A stretch of 64,000 bases of DNA from Planomicrobium sp. Y74 (GCF_003668635.1 NZ_RCWH01000002.1:372001-436000), one strand, 5' to 3'. Counted from the stretch's first letter, positions 28,451 to 37,180 are shown. Made by a program: numbers and translations. Notes: generated by a model from the letters alone, not told the origin.

Positions 28451-29404
28451 ATGCAAATATTATTTTTGGGAACAGGCGCAGGCATGCCGTCGAAACAACG
28501 CAATACTTCTGCTTTAGCGCTAAAACTCCTGGAGGAAAGAGGCGCTGTCTGGCTGTTCGATTGCGGCGAAGCGACACAGCATCAAATTCTGCACACCACT
28601 TTAAAACCGAGAAAAATCGAGAAGATTTTCATCACGCACCTGCATGGCGATCATATCTACGGGTTGCCGGGACTTCTTGGCTCCCGCTCGTTCCAGGGCG
28701 GCGATGAACCGGTTGAAATTTACGGTCCCCCGGGGATAAAGGAATTTGTGGAGAACGTTCTGCGCATTAGCAGAACGCATCTCAATTACACGATTCGTTT
28801 TATCGAAGAATTGGAAGGGGTTATTTTCGAAGATGATCTAATGACGGTGACAACCGCAAAACTCGATCATGTCATTCCTTCGTACGGCTTCAGAATCGAA
28901 CAAAAACCGCTGCCGCCAAAATTGCTGATTGACCGTGCAAGGGACTTGGGTGTACCTAAAGGGCCCTTGCTGGCAAAGCTGAAAAGCGGGCAAGATGTCA
29001 CTTTGGACGATGGCTCCATTATAAGAAGTAAGGATGTCACAGAACCTGGACAACCAGGCTTTGTTGTCACTATACTGGGCGATACCCGTTTTTGCCGGTC
29101 AGCAGTAGACCTCGGCCAGCATGCGGATGTTCTGGTCCATGAAGGGACTTTTGACTCGAGTACAGAAAAACTGGCTGGAGAGTATGGCCATTCAACGATT
29201 AAAGAGGCGGCAGAGACAGCAAAACAGGCAAATGCCAGTACCTTGATCGTCAATCATATGAGCTCCCGATTTTTACCGGAAGATGAAAAGCAGCTGGTAA
29301 AAGAAATGCGGGATGTACATGAACAAGCTTTTATAGCACATGATTTTGATGAGTTTGAATGGAAGAGTAACGAACGGCGTCTGAAAAGAATATATATGCG
29401 TTAA
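28451..29404 (+). CDS. rnz: Ribonuclease Z
   Basis: The 317-residue metallo-beta-lactamase-fold endonuclease matures tRNA 3' ends. The zinc motif is THLHGDHIYGLPG near residue 62, with more ligands at LDHVIPSYG, GDTR and the late VNHMSSR region. The start is ATG 28451, seven bases after the dinB stop, with only a weak AGTAGGG site, so translation may be coupled to dinB. Confidence 0.95.
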   Translation: MQILFLGTGAGMPSKQRNTSALALKLLEERGAVWLFDCGEATQHQILHTTLKPRKIEKIFITHLHGDHIYGLPGLLGSRSFQGGDEPVEIYGPPGIKEFVENVLRISRTHLNYTIRFIEELEGVIFEDDLMTVTTAKLDHVIPSYGFRIEQKPLPPKLLIDRARDLGVPKGPLLAKLKSGQDVTLDDGSIIRSKDVTEPGQPGFVVTILGDTRFCRSAVDLGQHADVLVHEGTFDSSTEKLAGEYGHSTIKEAAETAKQANASTLIVNHMSSRFLPEDEKQLVKEMRDVHEQAFIAHDFDEFEWKSNERRLKRIYMR

Positions 29405-29410
29405 ATTTTG

Positions 29411-29442
29411 GAAGCCTTCTATATAAGAAGGCTTCTTTTTTT
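29411..29442 (+). terminator. Terminator after rnz
   Basis: GAAGCCTTC (29411-29419) pairs with GAAGGCTTC (29427-29435), followed by seven Ts. Confidence 0.92.
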
Positions 29443-29504
29443 GCAGAGGAAAGCAAGAAGGGTATTTTAGAATATATAAATTGACCTAATAATTTTTTGT
29501 AATC

Positions 29505-29775
29505 GATATTCCGCAAAACAGCTGCGAAGACTTGGACGAAGCTTGCGAGGTCAAGTCTTTGCGACGAAGCAGCAAAGCGGTGCAGGAGCAGAATGTTTTT
29601 GCCGGGGGCTCGCGCTGAACTAACTCGGGCTAAATACCCGAGTGGATTTCGCACTTCGTCGAAACGGAGTTGGAAAGCCAACTCCGTTTCTGTCTCTGTC
29701 CCTGCATCGCTTCGCTAGCTTCGGGACATGGAAGGACGTTGTTCTCCAAGCGTCTTCACTGTTTTGCTCCATATC
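29505..29775 (+). repeat. MITE-like element, copy B (largest)
   Basis: The left end GATATTCCGCAAAACAGC (29505-29522) is inverted as GTTTTGCTCCATATC (29761-29775). The interior shares GCGCTGAACTAACTCGGGC..CGAGTGGAT with copies A and D, and GCTTGCGAGGTCAA..TCTTTGCGACGAAGC with copy C. It contains a perfect extra 13-base hairpin with a 4-base loop at 29661-29690. Open frames inside it are not genes. Confidence 0.82.
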
Positions 29776-29949
29776 TTTAGAGATTTCTCTCAGCAAAGGC
29801 TTGTCCATGGTATTTATTCTATTTCTTAAGTTCAGCTTACATAGATGCTCTTGCATAATAATATTATAAGGCATATAGTAATTATTCCCAGAAAGATTAT
29901 AAATTTATTCATTATTATGGATAATTTTAATTATTTTTAGCTAAATAAT

Positions 29950-29963
29950 AGAACAAACGTTCG
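29950..29963 (+). promoter_or_regulatory. LexA (SOS) box upstream of the holin-like toxin gene
   Basis: AGAACAAACGTTCG matches the Bacillus LexA consensus CGAACRNRYGTTYG at 13 of 14 positions; only the first base differs. Nine to fourteen bases downstream lies GATAAAAT, a plausible -10 (TAAAAT 29972-29977), so the box overlaps the -35 area. This predicts repression by LexA and induction by DNA damage. Confidence 0.75.
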
Positions 29964-30006
29964 ATTTGTGATAAAATAAAGGTACAGTTGTATGAGGGCG
30001 GTTTGG

Positions 30007-30029
30007 CCATTCCCCAGGAAAGGGGGTGG
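30007..30029 (+). promoter_or_regulatory. Hairpin masking the toxin ribosome binding site
   Basis: CCCC (30012-30015) pairs with GGGG (30022-30025) of the AAAGGGGGTGG ribosome site across a 6-base loop, extended by CCA (30007-30009) with TGG (30027-30029). Sequestered initiation is common in type I toxin mRNAs. Confidence 0.55.
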
Positions 30030-30033
30030 TGAT

Positions 30034-30141
30034 ATGACGGTTTACGAATCATTTGGATTGGTCTTTACAAGCATCGGGCTGACGATCAGCGGCTTGAGCC
30101 TGATCATTTCAATGATTTTAGTCACAAATAAAAAAAAATAA
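30034..30141 (+). CDS. Putative holin-like (type I TA) membrane toxin peptide
   Basis: A 35-residue peptide, too short for usual gene calling, starts MTVYESFGLVFTSIGLTISG, continues as one hydrophobic helix and ends TNKKK. This M-T/S-x-Y/F-E start, single helix and polylysine tail is typical of the Hol-Tox/TxpA/BsrG-like toxins of Firmicutes. A strong but masked ribosome site precedes it, a LexA box lies upstream, and a convergent antisense RNA overlaps its 3' end. It is expected to damage the cell membrane when unopposed. Confidence 0.78.
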   Translation: MTVYESFGLVFTSIGLTISGLSLIISMILVTNKKK

Positions 30142-30172
30142 CCGTCCCATGTGGCGTGGAATGACGGTTATT
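30137..30172. terminator. Bidirectional hairpin at the toxin stop codon
   Basis: AATAACCGTC and GACGGTTATT form a perfect 10-base stem. Only the minus strand has a long U tract, so it mainly terminates the antisense RNA. Confidence 0.8.
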
Positions 30173-30222
30173 TAATGCCTTGAATTCCAGCCAACCGCTC
30201 TAAGATCGCGGCATACAGCTGG

Positions 30223-30248
30223 CCGAATGCGAAAGCATTCGGTTTTTT
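30223..30248 (+). terminator. Terminator of the toxin mRNA
   Basis: CCGAATGC-GAAA-GCATTCGG (30223-30242) is a perfect stem with a GNRA loop and six Ts. Confidence 0.92.
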
Positions 30249-30279
30249 GCATTACGTTAATAATACTCAATATACTCTT

Positions 30280-30307
30280 ATTATACTAAATCTACTCTAT
30301 TTTGCAA
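30280..30307 (-). promoter_or_regulatory. Promoter of the antisense RNA
   Basis: On the minus strand TTGCAA (30302-30307), a 16-base spacer and a perfect TATAAT (30280-30285) lie just beyond the namA stop and point at the toxin gene. Confidence 0.7.
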
Positions 30308-30312
30308 CTGAC

Positions 30313-31329
30313 TTATACCCAACCCCGTTTATAAGGCACAGGACCCTCTATTTCCGCTCCCAGCTCTTTGGATGCGCGGTAGGGCCAATAAGAATCGCGG
30401 AGCAGTTCACGGGCAAGGAATACCATATCCGCACGGTCATTTTGCAGTATTTCCTCGGCCTGCAAGGGACTGGTGATCAAGCCGACTGCACCAGTCGGAA
30501 TGTCTGCCCCGTGTTTGATAGTTTCAGCATATTTAACCTGGTAACCTGGATAGACGGGAATTTGGGCAGGCACAAGTGCGCCAGAACTGACATCGATCAG
30601 ATCGACACCTTGCTGCTTCATCCATTTGGCCATTTCAATATAGAGTTCAGGGATCATGCCGCCATCCGTATAATCGTGGGCAGAAATCCGGACAAATAAT
30701 GGTTTCTTCCATACGTCATTTACCGCGTCGATAATCTCCCGCAGAATCCGGTAACGGTTTTCAGCACTGCCTCCGTATTCATCCGTTCGCTTATTGGTCA
30801 AAGGTGAGAGAAACTCGTTGATCAGATAGCCATGGGCCGCATGCAGTTCTATACAATCAAAACCTGCTTTATCTGAACGGACCGCCCCAAGTTTGAAGGC
30901 TTCTACAGTTTCTGCAATCTCCTGTATTGTCATTTCGGCAGGAGTTTTGTAATTTTCATTGAAGGGCAGGGCAGAGGGAGCCTGAATTTCGCCGTCGACT
31001 GTCGCTTTTCTTCCGGCATGCGCCAGCTGAATGCCGGTTTTAGCGCCGGAAATCTTAACCAGGCGCACAAGTTCCGCCAGCCCTTCTATATGTCCGTCAT
31101 CCCATATGCCGAGGTCACGGTCAGAAATGCGGCCCTGCGGCTGGACAGCAGTTGCTTCGAGAATGATAAGTCCGGAGCCGCCGACTGCACGTGCCGGATA
31201 ATGGATCCGGTGCCAATCAGTGACGCGGCCGTCCTCTTTGTCGCTTTCATACATGCACATAGGTGCCATTACAATCCTATTTTTGAAAGTCACATCTTTT
31301 ATGGTCAAGGGTTCAAAAAGTTTTGCCAT
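30313..31329 (-). CDS. namA: NADPH dehydrogenase / old yellow enzyme NamA (YqjM)
   Basis: The 338-residue FMN barrel enzyme reduces activated alkenes, nitro compounds and quinones with NADPH. The N-terminal MAPMCMYES carries the regulatory Cys of YqjM-type enzymes, [21 protein letters not shown] the substrate His pair, and the C-terminus an arginine-containing tail. ATG at 31329 is chosen for AAGGAGG just upstream. It lies 42 bases downstream of proI on the same strand and may share its T-box control. Confidence 0.95.
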   Translation of the reverse strand: MAKLFEPLTIKDVTFKNRIVMAPMCMYESDKEDGRVTDWHRIHYPARAVGGSGLIILEATAVQPQGRISDRDLGIWDDGHIEGLAELVRLVKISGAKTGIQLAHAGRKATVDGEIQAPSALPFNENYKTPAEMTIQEIAETVEAFKLGAVRSDKAGFDCIELHAAHGYLINEFLSPLTNKRTDEYGGSAENRYRILREIIDAVNDVWKKPLFVRISAHDYTDGGMIPELYIEMAKWMKQQGVDLIDVSSGALVPAQIPVYPGYQVKYAETIKHGADIPTGAVGLITSPLQAEEILQNDRADMVFLARELLRDSYWPYRASKELGAEIEGPVPYKRGWV

Positions 31330-31371
31330 GAAAAATCCTCCTTTATACATAACTTCAGTATACCGGAAGAA

Positions 31372-32175
31372 TTATTTGAATTCCTTTCCAAGCTCCCGGG
31401 AACGTGCAGCCGCTGCACTTACACATTGTTCCACGATGTCCTTGAAATTATTTTCGGCCAGTGAATCAAGTCCTGCCGCAGTCGTGCCGTTCGGGCTGGT
31501 CACTTTCCTGCGAAGTTCCGCAAAATCTTCCTGTTGCATCATTTCGGCAGCTCCGAGGAATGTCTGGCGTACAAGTTTTTTTGAGTCAGCTGCTGACAGG
31601 CCGTTGGCAACACCGGCTTCACGCATAGCTTCTGCAAAATAATACAGATAAGCGGGACCGCTGCCTGCTACACCTGTCAGCGCATGTAATTGCTCTTCTT
31701 CAACAACAGTGACACTGCCGATGGAAGACAGCAATTTGCGCAGCTCATGCTGCTGTTCTTTTGTTACGTATTTGCTCCAAGCTACTCCAGTCGCGGACTT
31801 CCCGACCTGCGCAGAGGTATTCGGCATAGCCCGTGCGACAGGGAAGTTTCCGACATGGCGCTGAATCGTGTCAATAGAGACACCGGCAGCTACGGAAACT
31901 ATCACCGTGTTGCCGGTCAATTTTTTCTTGATGCCGCCAAGTGCGGCTGCCACATCTTTAGGCTTCATAGCCAACAGGATGAAGTTTGCATCTTTCAATT
32001 CGGTTTTGTCTTCGTCGACGATATTGACGCCGTATTCGTCATGCAAAAATTCCAAACGGTCCTGATCCGATCTGTTCATCACCGAAATTTCCTCGGGTTT
32101 CATAATCCTCTTATTGATCCATCCATGAATCATGGATTCAGCCATCGATCCGGCTCCTACACATACAATTTTCAT
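31372..32175 (-). CDS. proI: Pyrroline-5-carboxylate reductase (ProI type)
   Basis: The 267-residue enzyme performs the last step of proline synthesis with NADPH. The N-terminal Rossmann motif is VGAGSMAESMI. The C-terminal helical signature ALTGVAGSGPAYLYYFAEAM (near 165) and the SPNGTTAAGL segment are canonical. ATG at 32175 gives the standard N-terminus; the longer frame runs back through the T-box leader. A T-box here matches the known control of B. subtilis proI. Confidence 0.95.
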   Translation of the reverse strand: MKIVCVGAGSMAESMIHGWINKRIMKPEEISVMNRSDQDRLEFLHDEYGVNIVDEDKTELKDANFILLAMKPKDVAAALGGIKKKLTGNTVIVSVAAGVSIDTIQRHVGNFPVARAMPNTSAQVGKSATGVAWSKYVTKEQQHELRKLLSSIGSVTVVEEEQLHALTGVAGSGPAYLYYFAEAMREAGVANGLSAADSKKLVRQTFLGAAEMMQQEDFAELRRKVTSPNGTTAAGLDSLAENNFKDIVEQCVSAAAARSRELGKEFK

Positions 32176-32435
32176 CTTTCTCCACTTCCTTTTATCATAA
32201 TAAAAAGCGCAATCATCCCTGTTGATCAAGGACGAAAACGCTTCGTTTCCGCGGTACCACCTAGCTTTGCCAATTAAGACACCACTCGATATCCTTAACG
32301 CGGATCTACGGCCGTGTTTCCACGGCAGCTCAAAAGCAGGTTCGAAAAGGGAGAGGGGGTGCACATTTCAGCTTCAGCGGCACTCTCTTTACACCATCAC
32401 CTTTTGTACTGATCTTTATCATCGCTCACATATGT
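32176..32435 (-). promoter_or_regulatory. T-box riboswitch leader of proI
   Basis: The T-box core AGGTGGTACCGCG is at 32250-32262 (minus strand), with the tRNA-acceptor-binding UGG in the bulge. A terminator (AGCG..TCGTCC with GGATGA..CGCT plus T tract, 32202-32244) competes with the antiterminator. Stem I upstream contains a C-rich CACCCCCUCUCCC segment that can offer a CCU or CCC proline specifier. Uncharged tRNA-Pro should turn on proI and perhaps namA. Confidence 0.9.
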
Positions 32436-32441
32436 CTATAA

Positions 32442-32470
32442 ATTATACGTACAGCCCAATTGAATGTCAA
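32442..32470 (-). promoter_or_regulatory. Consensus sigma-A promoter of the proI T-box transcript
   Basis: TTGACA (32465-32470), a 17-base spacer and TATAAT (32442-32447) are all exact consensus. Expected start near 32435. Confidence 0.93.
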
Positions 32471-32549
32471 ATAGCATTCCCAGGTGACGCCACTCCTGTT
32501 TCACGTTATGATAGATGAATACTCATTCATTTTAAAGGGGAGAAAAGCT

Positions 32550-33509
32550 TTGAATATAAATAACCATATACATAAAATCATTATTCCCACCCCATTTGCG
32601 GTCGGTGATGTAAATTCCTATCTATTAAAAGGCGACGCATTGACACTTATTGATGCCGGTCCGAAAACTCCCGAAGCATGGGAGGCTCTAAAATTTGGCC
32701 TGAATGAAGCCGGCGTCCGGCCGGAAGACGTCGAACAGGTTGTCCTCACCCATCATCATCCTGATCATGCCGGCTGGATTGACGGATTTGACAACGCCAA
32801 ATTGTTTGGCCATCCATATAATGATTTTTGGCTCCGGAGAGATCAGGCATTTTTCGATTTTCACGATACATTTTATCTCGAACGCCTTAAAGAAGAAGGT
32901 GTCCCGGAAGACCAGCTCTTTTGGATTAAGCGCATGAAGCGTCCGCTCAGTCTGATGGGCAGCCGAGCACTTGATATGACGATCAATGAAGGAGATGTTC
33001 TGCCGGGCCACGCGGATTGGGCGGTAATGGAAACACTGGGACATGCCCAAAGCCATCTTTCATTCTGGAATAAAGAAACAAACGAGATGATCGGCGGTGA
33101 CCATGTTATCGCAAAAGTATCTTCCAATCCTTTGATTGAGCCGCCACTCGATCCATCCATGGGAAGGCCGAAATCGCTGCTCCAATATAATGCATCTCTT
33201 ACCCGCCTGTTGAAAATGCCGATCGACATAATTTACAGCGGCCACGGCGAAGAAGTCCGCAACGTCCATGAACTCATCACGGAACGCCTGGCCAAACAGC
33301 ACCAGCGGGCGATGAAAGTGCTGGCGATGTTAGGCAATGAAGAGAAAACAGTCTATGAACTAACGGTTCAGTTATTTCCGCATGCCTATGAAAAGGAACT
33401 GGGGCTGACGCTGTCTGAAACAATCGGGCAAATTGATTATCTATTGGAAGATGGCCTCATTACAGAAAGCATGGACAGTAAAGGAATCTTCTATTATAAA
33501 GAAGCCTAA
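32550..33509 (+). CDS. MBL-fold metallo-hydrolase
   Basis: The 319-residue protein has the beta-lactamase-like zinc motif THHHPDHAGWIDG near residue 65, further ligands in GHAQSHLSFW and GDHV, and a C-terminal winged-helix-like tail (about 250-319) as in the MBL/LACTB2-type hydrolases. Substrate unknown. TTG at 32550 was chosen, with AAAGGGGAGA 7 bases upstream; an ATG at 32508 lacks a ribosome site. It is divergent from proI. Confidence 0.82.
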   Translation: MNINNHIHKIIIPTPFAVGDVNSYLLKGDALTLIDAGPKTPEAWEALKFGLNEAGVRPEDVEQVVLTHHHPDHAGWIDGFDNAKLFGHPYNDFWLRRDQAFFDFHDTFYLERLKEEGVPEDQLFWIKRMKRPLSLMGSRALDMTINEGDVLPGHADWAVMETLGHAQSHLSFWNKETNEMIGGDHVIAKVSSNPLIEPPLDPSMGRPKSLLQYNASLTRLLKMPIDIIYSGHGEEVRNVHELITERLAKQHQRAMKVLAMLGNEEKTVYELTVQLFPHAYEKELGLTLSETIGQIDYLLEDGLITESMDSKGIFYYKEA

Positions 33510-33530
33510 ATTTACTGCTAATTGTTTCTA

Positions 33531-33559
33531 TTGCAACTATTTGCAGCAGCGTGTAAAAT
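33531..33559 (+). promoter_or_regulatory. Promoter of the DUF3221-like lipoprotein gene
   Basis: TTGCAA (33531-33536), a 17-base spacer and TAAAAT (33554-33559). Confidence 0.65.
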
Positions 33560-33618
33560 AAACGCGTCAGTAAATAAGTTTTTGCCATCACGATTAACAG
33601 GAAAAGGAATGAATCAAT

Positions 33619-34209
33619 TTGAAAAAATGGGGTTTATTATTAGCTGGCATGTTGTTCTTGTCAGCGTGTTCAGAAGAAGAAGCAAAACCTGCTGAAACTG
33701 AAGAAAAAGAAGAAGTGGCAGTAGAGCAGGAACAAACGGAAATGACGGAAAGCGGTTTTATCACGCAGATCCGCAACGATAAAGTGCTTGTCAATAATAT
33801 CTATTTCACGGTCGGTGAAGAGGTTGAAGTGAAAACTGCCGATGGCACAGAAAACAAAGACGCGGTAGTGAGTGATATCCGGACAGGCATGAAAGTGGAC
33901 ATCGCTTATAATGGGCCACTGGAGCAGGCTTTTCCATTACAGGCCGAAGCAGACAGCATCACAATCCTGAGTGACGAAGAATCGCTTAAGCAAACAGAAG
34001 CACTGCAGGCCTATATCAATAAAGAACAGATCGCAAGCCTTCTGATTCTTGGCCAGCCGATCGTACGGGACAATGAAATCGGCTTCCTGTTCAATAATAT
34101 GGACACAGGGAAAATGCAGGAAGTCCGCATAAACATGGATACTCATGAATATACGGTAGGCAATGGCGAAGAAGAACCGGAAGAAGAAAATACAGAAGAC
34201 GCAAGTTAA
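33619..34209 (+). CDS. Putative lipoprotein with DUF3221-like domain
   Basis: The 196-residue protein has a signal peptide ending in lipobox LSAC (Cys17), an acidic Glu/Lys/Gln linker (18-42), a compact beta domain (about 45-115, GFITQIRNDKVLVNN) resembling DUF3221/YobA, and a second region with an acidic tail. It should be anchored outside the membrane. Function unknown. Start TTG 33619 with AAAGGAAT upstream. It has its own promoter and terminator and is monocistronic. Confidence 0.78.
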   Translation: MKKWGLLLAGMLFLSACSEEEAKPAETEEKEEVAVEQEQTEMTESGFITQIRNDKVLVNNIYFTVGEEVEVKTADGTENKDAVVSDIRTGMKVDIAYNGPLEQAFPLQAEADSITILSDEESLKQTEALQAYINKEQIASLLILGQPIVRDNEIGFLFNNMDTGKMQEVRINMDTHEYTVGNGEEEPEEENTEDAS

Positions 34210-34213
34210 AAGC

Positions 34214-34248
34214 AATACGGTGGAGCCGGATTCCACCGTATTTTTTTC
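34214..34248 (+). terminator. Terminator after the lipoprotein gene
   Basis: AATACGGTGGA (34214-34224) pairs with TCCACCGTATT (34232-34242) followed by Ts. Confidence 0.93.
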
Positions 34249-34271
34249 TGCAAATTTTTAACCGTTACCAC

Positions 34272-34335
34272 TTGCAAGATATTTTTATGCGTGTTATTGT
34301 ATGTATATTAATTTTAATTAATGTATAAAAATACA
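34272..34335 (+). promoter_or_regulatory. argG promoter and ARG box
   Basis: TTGCAA (34272-34277), 17 bases and TATTGT (34295-34300) form the promoter. TGTATAAAAATACA (34322-34335), a palindrome similar to TGAATWWWWATTCA, lies between the expected start and the ribosome site and is a likely ArgR operator. Confidence 0.62.
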
Positions 34336-34350
34336 AAGGTGGTTTTTCTA

Positions 34351-35583
34351 TTGAATAAGAAAATTGTTCTGGCCTATTCAGGCGGACTTGATACATCGGT
34401 GGCCATTCCGTGGCTTAAATCAGAAGGCTACGACGTAGTGGCGGTATGTCTGGATATCGGAGAAGGCAAAGACCTTGAATTTATTAAGCAAAAAGCGCTT
34501 CAGGTTGGAGCGGTTGAAAGTTACATGGTGGATGCCAGAGATGAATTTGCTGATAATTATGCATTAATATCCATGCAGGCGCATACATTATATGAAGGAA
34601 AATACCCGCTTGTATCGGCGCTGTCCCGTCCACTGATTTCAAAGAAACTGGTTGAAATTGCTGAACAATGCGGCGCAACAGCGGTTGCACACGGCTGCAC
34701 AGGAAAAGGCAACGATCAGGTGCGTTTTGAAGTATCGATCAAGTCCCTGAATCCGGAGTTGGAAGTTGTGGCTCCCGTCAGACAATGGGGCTGGTCGCGT
34801 GATGAAGAAATCGCTTATGCCAAACAGCACAATGTGCCGATTCCCGTAAATCTGGACAGCCCCTTCTCGATCGATATGAACCTCTGGGGCCGCGCCAATG
34901 AATGCGGCATACTGGAAGATCCTTGGGCGACGCCTCCAGCTGATGCCTATGAACTGACAAATGCATTGGAGGATACTCCTGATACTCCTGATGTCGTGGA
35001 AATCGAATTCGTCAAAGGTGTACCGGTAAAACTGGATGGCATTGCCTATACATTCAAAGAATTGATATTCGAATTAAATCATTTGGCAGGCAAACATGGC
35101 GTCGGAAGAATCGACCACGTGGAAAACCGCCTCGTCGGCATTAAATCACGTGAAATCTATGAAGCTCCGGCAGCAATGACGTTGATTGCCGCACATAAAG
35201 AGCTGGAAGACATCACGCTTGTAAAAGAAATGGCGCATTTCAAACCGGTCATCGAGAAAAAATTAACAGAACTAATCTATGAAGGCTTATGGTTCTCGCC
35301 GTTGCGCACAGCACTTGAGGCATTTCTGAAGGAAACACAGGAATTTGTCAACGGCACAGTTCGTGTGAAATTATTCAAAGGACACTCAATCGTTGAAGGG
35401 CGCAAGTCTCCGAATTCATTGTACAGCGAGCAATTGGCGACATATTCTACGGATGACACATTCAATCATCAGTCAGCAGTAGGTTTTATCGAATTATGGG
35501 GCCTTCCGACAGTCGTCAACGCGGTGGTCAATAAAAAACCGGTGCCTGTCACAGAACAGGTAAAAGAAGAGGTGAAATCATGA
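34351..35583 (+). CDS. argG: Argininosuccinate synthase
   Basis: The 410-residue enzyme joins citrulline and aspartate with ATP. The N-terminal PP-loop [10 protein letters not shown] and the [13 protein letters not shown] segment near 120 are diagnostic. The true start is TTG 34351, with AAAGGTGG 8 bases upstream; an in-frame ATG at 34321 overlaps the operator and has no ribosome site. It overlaps argH by 4 bases (ATGA). Confidence 0.97.
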   Translation: MNKKIVLAYSGGLDTSVAIPWLKSEGYDVVAVCLDIGEGKDLEFIKQKALQVGAVESYMVDARDEFADNYALISMQAHTLYEGKYPLVSALSRPLISKKLVEIAEQCGATAVAHGCTGKGNDQVRFEVSIKSLNPELEVVAPVRQWGWSRDEEIAYAKQHNVPIPVNLDSPFSIDMNLWGRANECGILEDPWATPPADAYELTNALEDTPDTPDVVEIEFVKGVPVKLDGIAYTFKELIFELNHLAGKHGVGRIDHVENRLVGIKSREIYEAPAAMTLIAAHKELEDITLVKEMAHFKPVIEKKLTELIYEGLWFSPLRTALEAFLKETQEFVNGTVRVKLFKGHSIVEGRKSPNSLYSEQLATYSTDDTFNHQSAVGFIELWGLPTVVNAVVNKKPVPVTEQVKEEVKS

Positions 35584-36956
35584 CCAAGCTTTGGGGCGGC
35601 CGCTTTCAAAAATCGGCCGAACAATGGGTCGATGAGTTCGGGGCTTCAATCGAATTTGACCAAAAGCTGGTGATGGAAGATATCGAAGGCAGCAAAGCGC
35701 ATGTCAAAATGCTCGGCGCCTGTGGAATCCTCACTGAAGATGACACTGCGCTGATTCAATCCGGGCTCCAAACGCTGAAAGAAAAAGCTGCTGCGGGCGA
35801 TCTTGCCTATAGTTCGGCCAATGAAGATATCCACTTGAATCTTGAGAAATTCCTGATTGATGAAATCGGTCCGGTCGGCGGCAAGCTCCATACCGGAAGA
35901 AGCCGCAATGACCAGGTCGCGACAGATATGCATCTATACCTGAAAAACCGTGTCGGTGAAATAATCGAAGCAGTTCATAATTTCCAGCAGGCAATTGTTG
36001 AACAAGCGGAAAGCCACGTCGAAACGTTAGTCCCAGGATACACACATTTACAGCGTGCCCAGCCGATTTCATTTGGCCATCACTTGTTGACATATTTCTG
36101 GATGCTGCAGCGGGATAAGGAGCGTTTAAGCGAATCCCTGAAGCGCATCGATATGTCTCCACTGGGAGCGGGAGCGATGTCCGGCACGACTTTTCCGATT
36201 GACCGTGAGCTGGCAGCGGAATACCTCGGCTTTGCGGGCGTTTATCCAAACAGCATCGATGCAGTCAGTGACCGCGATTTCATCGTAGAATTCCTGTCGA
36301 ACGCCTCCATGCTGATGATGCATATGTCCCGCTTTGCGGAAGAGATTATTCTTTGGTCAAGTGAGGAATTCCGTTTTATCGAACTGGATGATACATTCTC
36401 GACAGGATCGAGCATTATGCCGCAGAAGAAAAATCCCGATATGGCGGAATTGATCCGCGGCAAAACAGGCCGTGTCTACGGGAACCTGTTCGGCTTATTG
36501 ACCACACTGAAAGGTTTGCCGCTGGCATACAATAAGGATATGCAGGAAGACAAAGAAGGTATGTTTGATACGGTCCATACGCTCATGGGGTCATTGCCGA
36601 TATTCGAAGGTATGGTCCGCACGATGACTGTCCGCACGGATTCCATGGAAAGAGCGGTGTCGTCTGATTTTTCAAATGCCACTGAGCTTGCCGATTATCT
36701 GGCGGCAAAAGGAATGCCGTTCCGGGAAGCGCATGACGTCACCGGTAAATTGGTGTTCACGTGCATTCAGCGAGGATATTATTTGAAGGATCTTCCATTT
36801 GATGACATGAAGGCAGCGAGCCCGTTAATCGAAGAAGATATTTATGAAACGCTTAAGCCGCGCACAGCTGTCGAACGCCGAAACTCATTGGGCGGCACTG
36901 GATTCGGCCAAGTGCATAAGCAATTGGAACAGGCTAAATCGCTGGTTAAGCAATAA
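35580..36956 (+). CDS. argH: Argininosuccinate lyase
   Basis: The 458-residue fumarase-superfamily enzyme splits argininosuccinate into arginine and fumarate. The signature [19 protein letters not shown] is near residue 280, and [12 protein letters not shown] near 108 binds substrate. It is coupled to argG by the ATGA overlap and closed by a terminator. Confidence 0.97.
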   Translation: MTKLWGGRFQKSAEQWVDEFGASIEFDQKLVMEDIEGSKAHVKMLGACGILTEDDTALIQSGLQTLKEKAAAGDLAYSSANEDIHLNLEKFLIDEIGPVGGKLHTGRSRNDQVATDMHLYLKNRVGEIIEAVHNFQQAIVEQAESHVETLVPGYTHLQRAQPISFGHHLLTYFWMLQRDKERLSESLKRIDMSPLGAGAMSGTTFPIDRELAAEYLGFAGVYPNSIDAVSDRDFIVEFLSNASMLMMHMSRFAEEIILWSSEEFRFIELDDTFSTGSSIMPQKKNPDMAELIRGKTGRVYGNLFGLLTTLKGLPLAYNKDMQEDKEGMFDTVHTLMGSLPIFEGMVRTMTVRTDSMERAVSSDFSNATELADYLAAKGMPFREAHDVTGKLVFTCIQRGYYLKDLPFDDMKAASPLIEEDIYETLKPRTAVERRNSLGGTGFGQVHKQLEQAKSLVKQ

Positions 36957-36977
36957 TAAAACGGTAAACACATAAGG

Positions 36978-37010
36978 AGCCAATGCAGATATATTTGCAT
37001 TGGCTTTTTT
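36978..37010 (+). terminator. Terminator of argG-argH
   Basis: GCCAATGCA (36979-36987) pairs with TGCATTGGC (36996-37004), followed by six Ts. Confidence 0.92.
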
Positions 37011-37066
37011 GCATTTGATAAGAAGAAAAAATATTAATCAGAAGGTTCTTAAAAACGAGGGAAGCC

Positions 37067-37180
37067 TTGTCTAGACTCTAGCGCCCAGCCGCTCGAGTCG
37101 CTTCAGCCTCGCCGTCAATGGCAAAGAACGCCATTACCGTCAAGGCTTCCAGCGCTTGTCGCGGCTAGGTGGGCGCTTGC
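37067..37180 (+). repeat. Palindromic interspersed repeat, copy P3
   Basis: It starts TGTCTAGACTCTAGCGCC and ends GGGCGCTTGCGCTTTT, the same ends as P1 and P2. The inner arm pairs GGCAAAGAACGCC-type sequences and GAGTCGCTTC..GCGC. The rest of the 358-base gap 36957-37314 holds the argH terminator and AT-rich DNA before the exporter genes. Confidence 0.75.

Larger units (their letters stand above)
30130..30273 (-). ncRNA. Candidate antisense RNA antitoxin
   Basis: A minus-strand promoter at 30280-30307 should start an RNA near 30273 that runs into a strong terminator: GACGGTTATT closes a 10-base stem (30163-30172 with 30137-30146), and the toxin's lysine codons supply a nine-U tail. The RNA of about 144 bases would pair with the last codons and the 3' untranslated part of the toxin mRNA, the TxpA/RatA geometry. 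Confidence 0.65.

Noticed and set aside
29642..29869. 75-codon open frame inside and after MITE-like copy B
   Set aside because: It follows repeat DNA, has no ribosome site and does not match the reading frames of other copies.
33531..33545. Two TTGCA motifs 10 bases apart before the lipoprotein gene, like the bkd array
   Set aside because: One of them is the -35 of a TTGCA A-17-TAAAAT promoter, and only two copies exist; a BkdR role is not supported.
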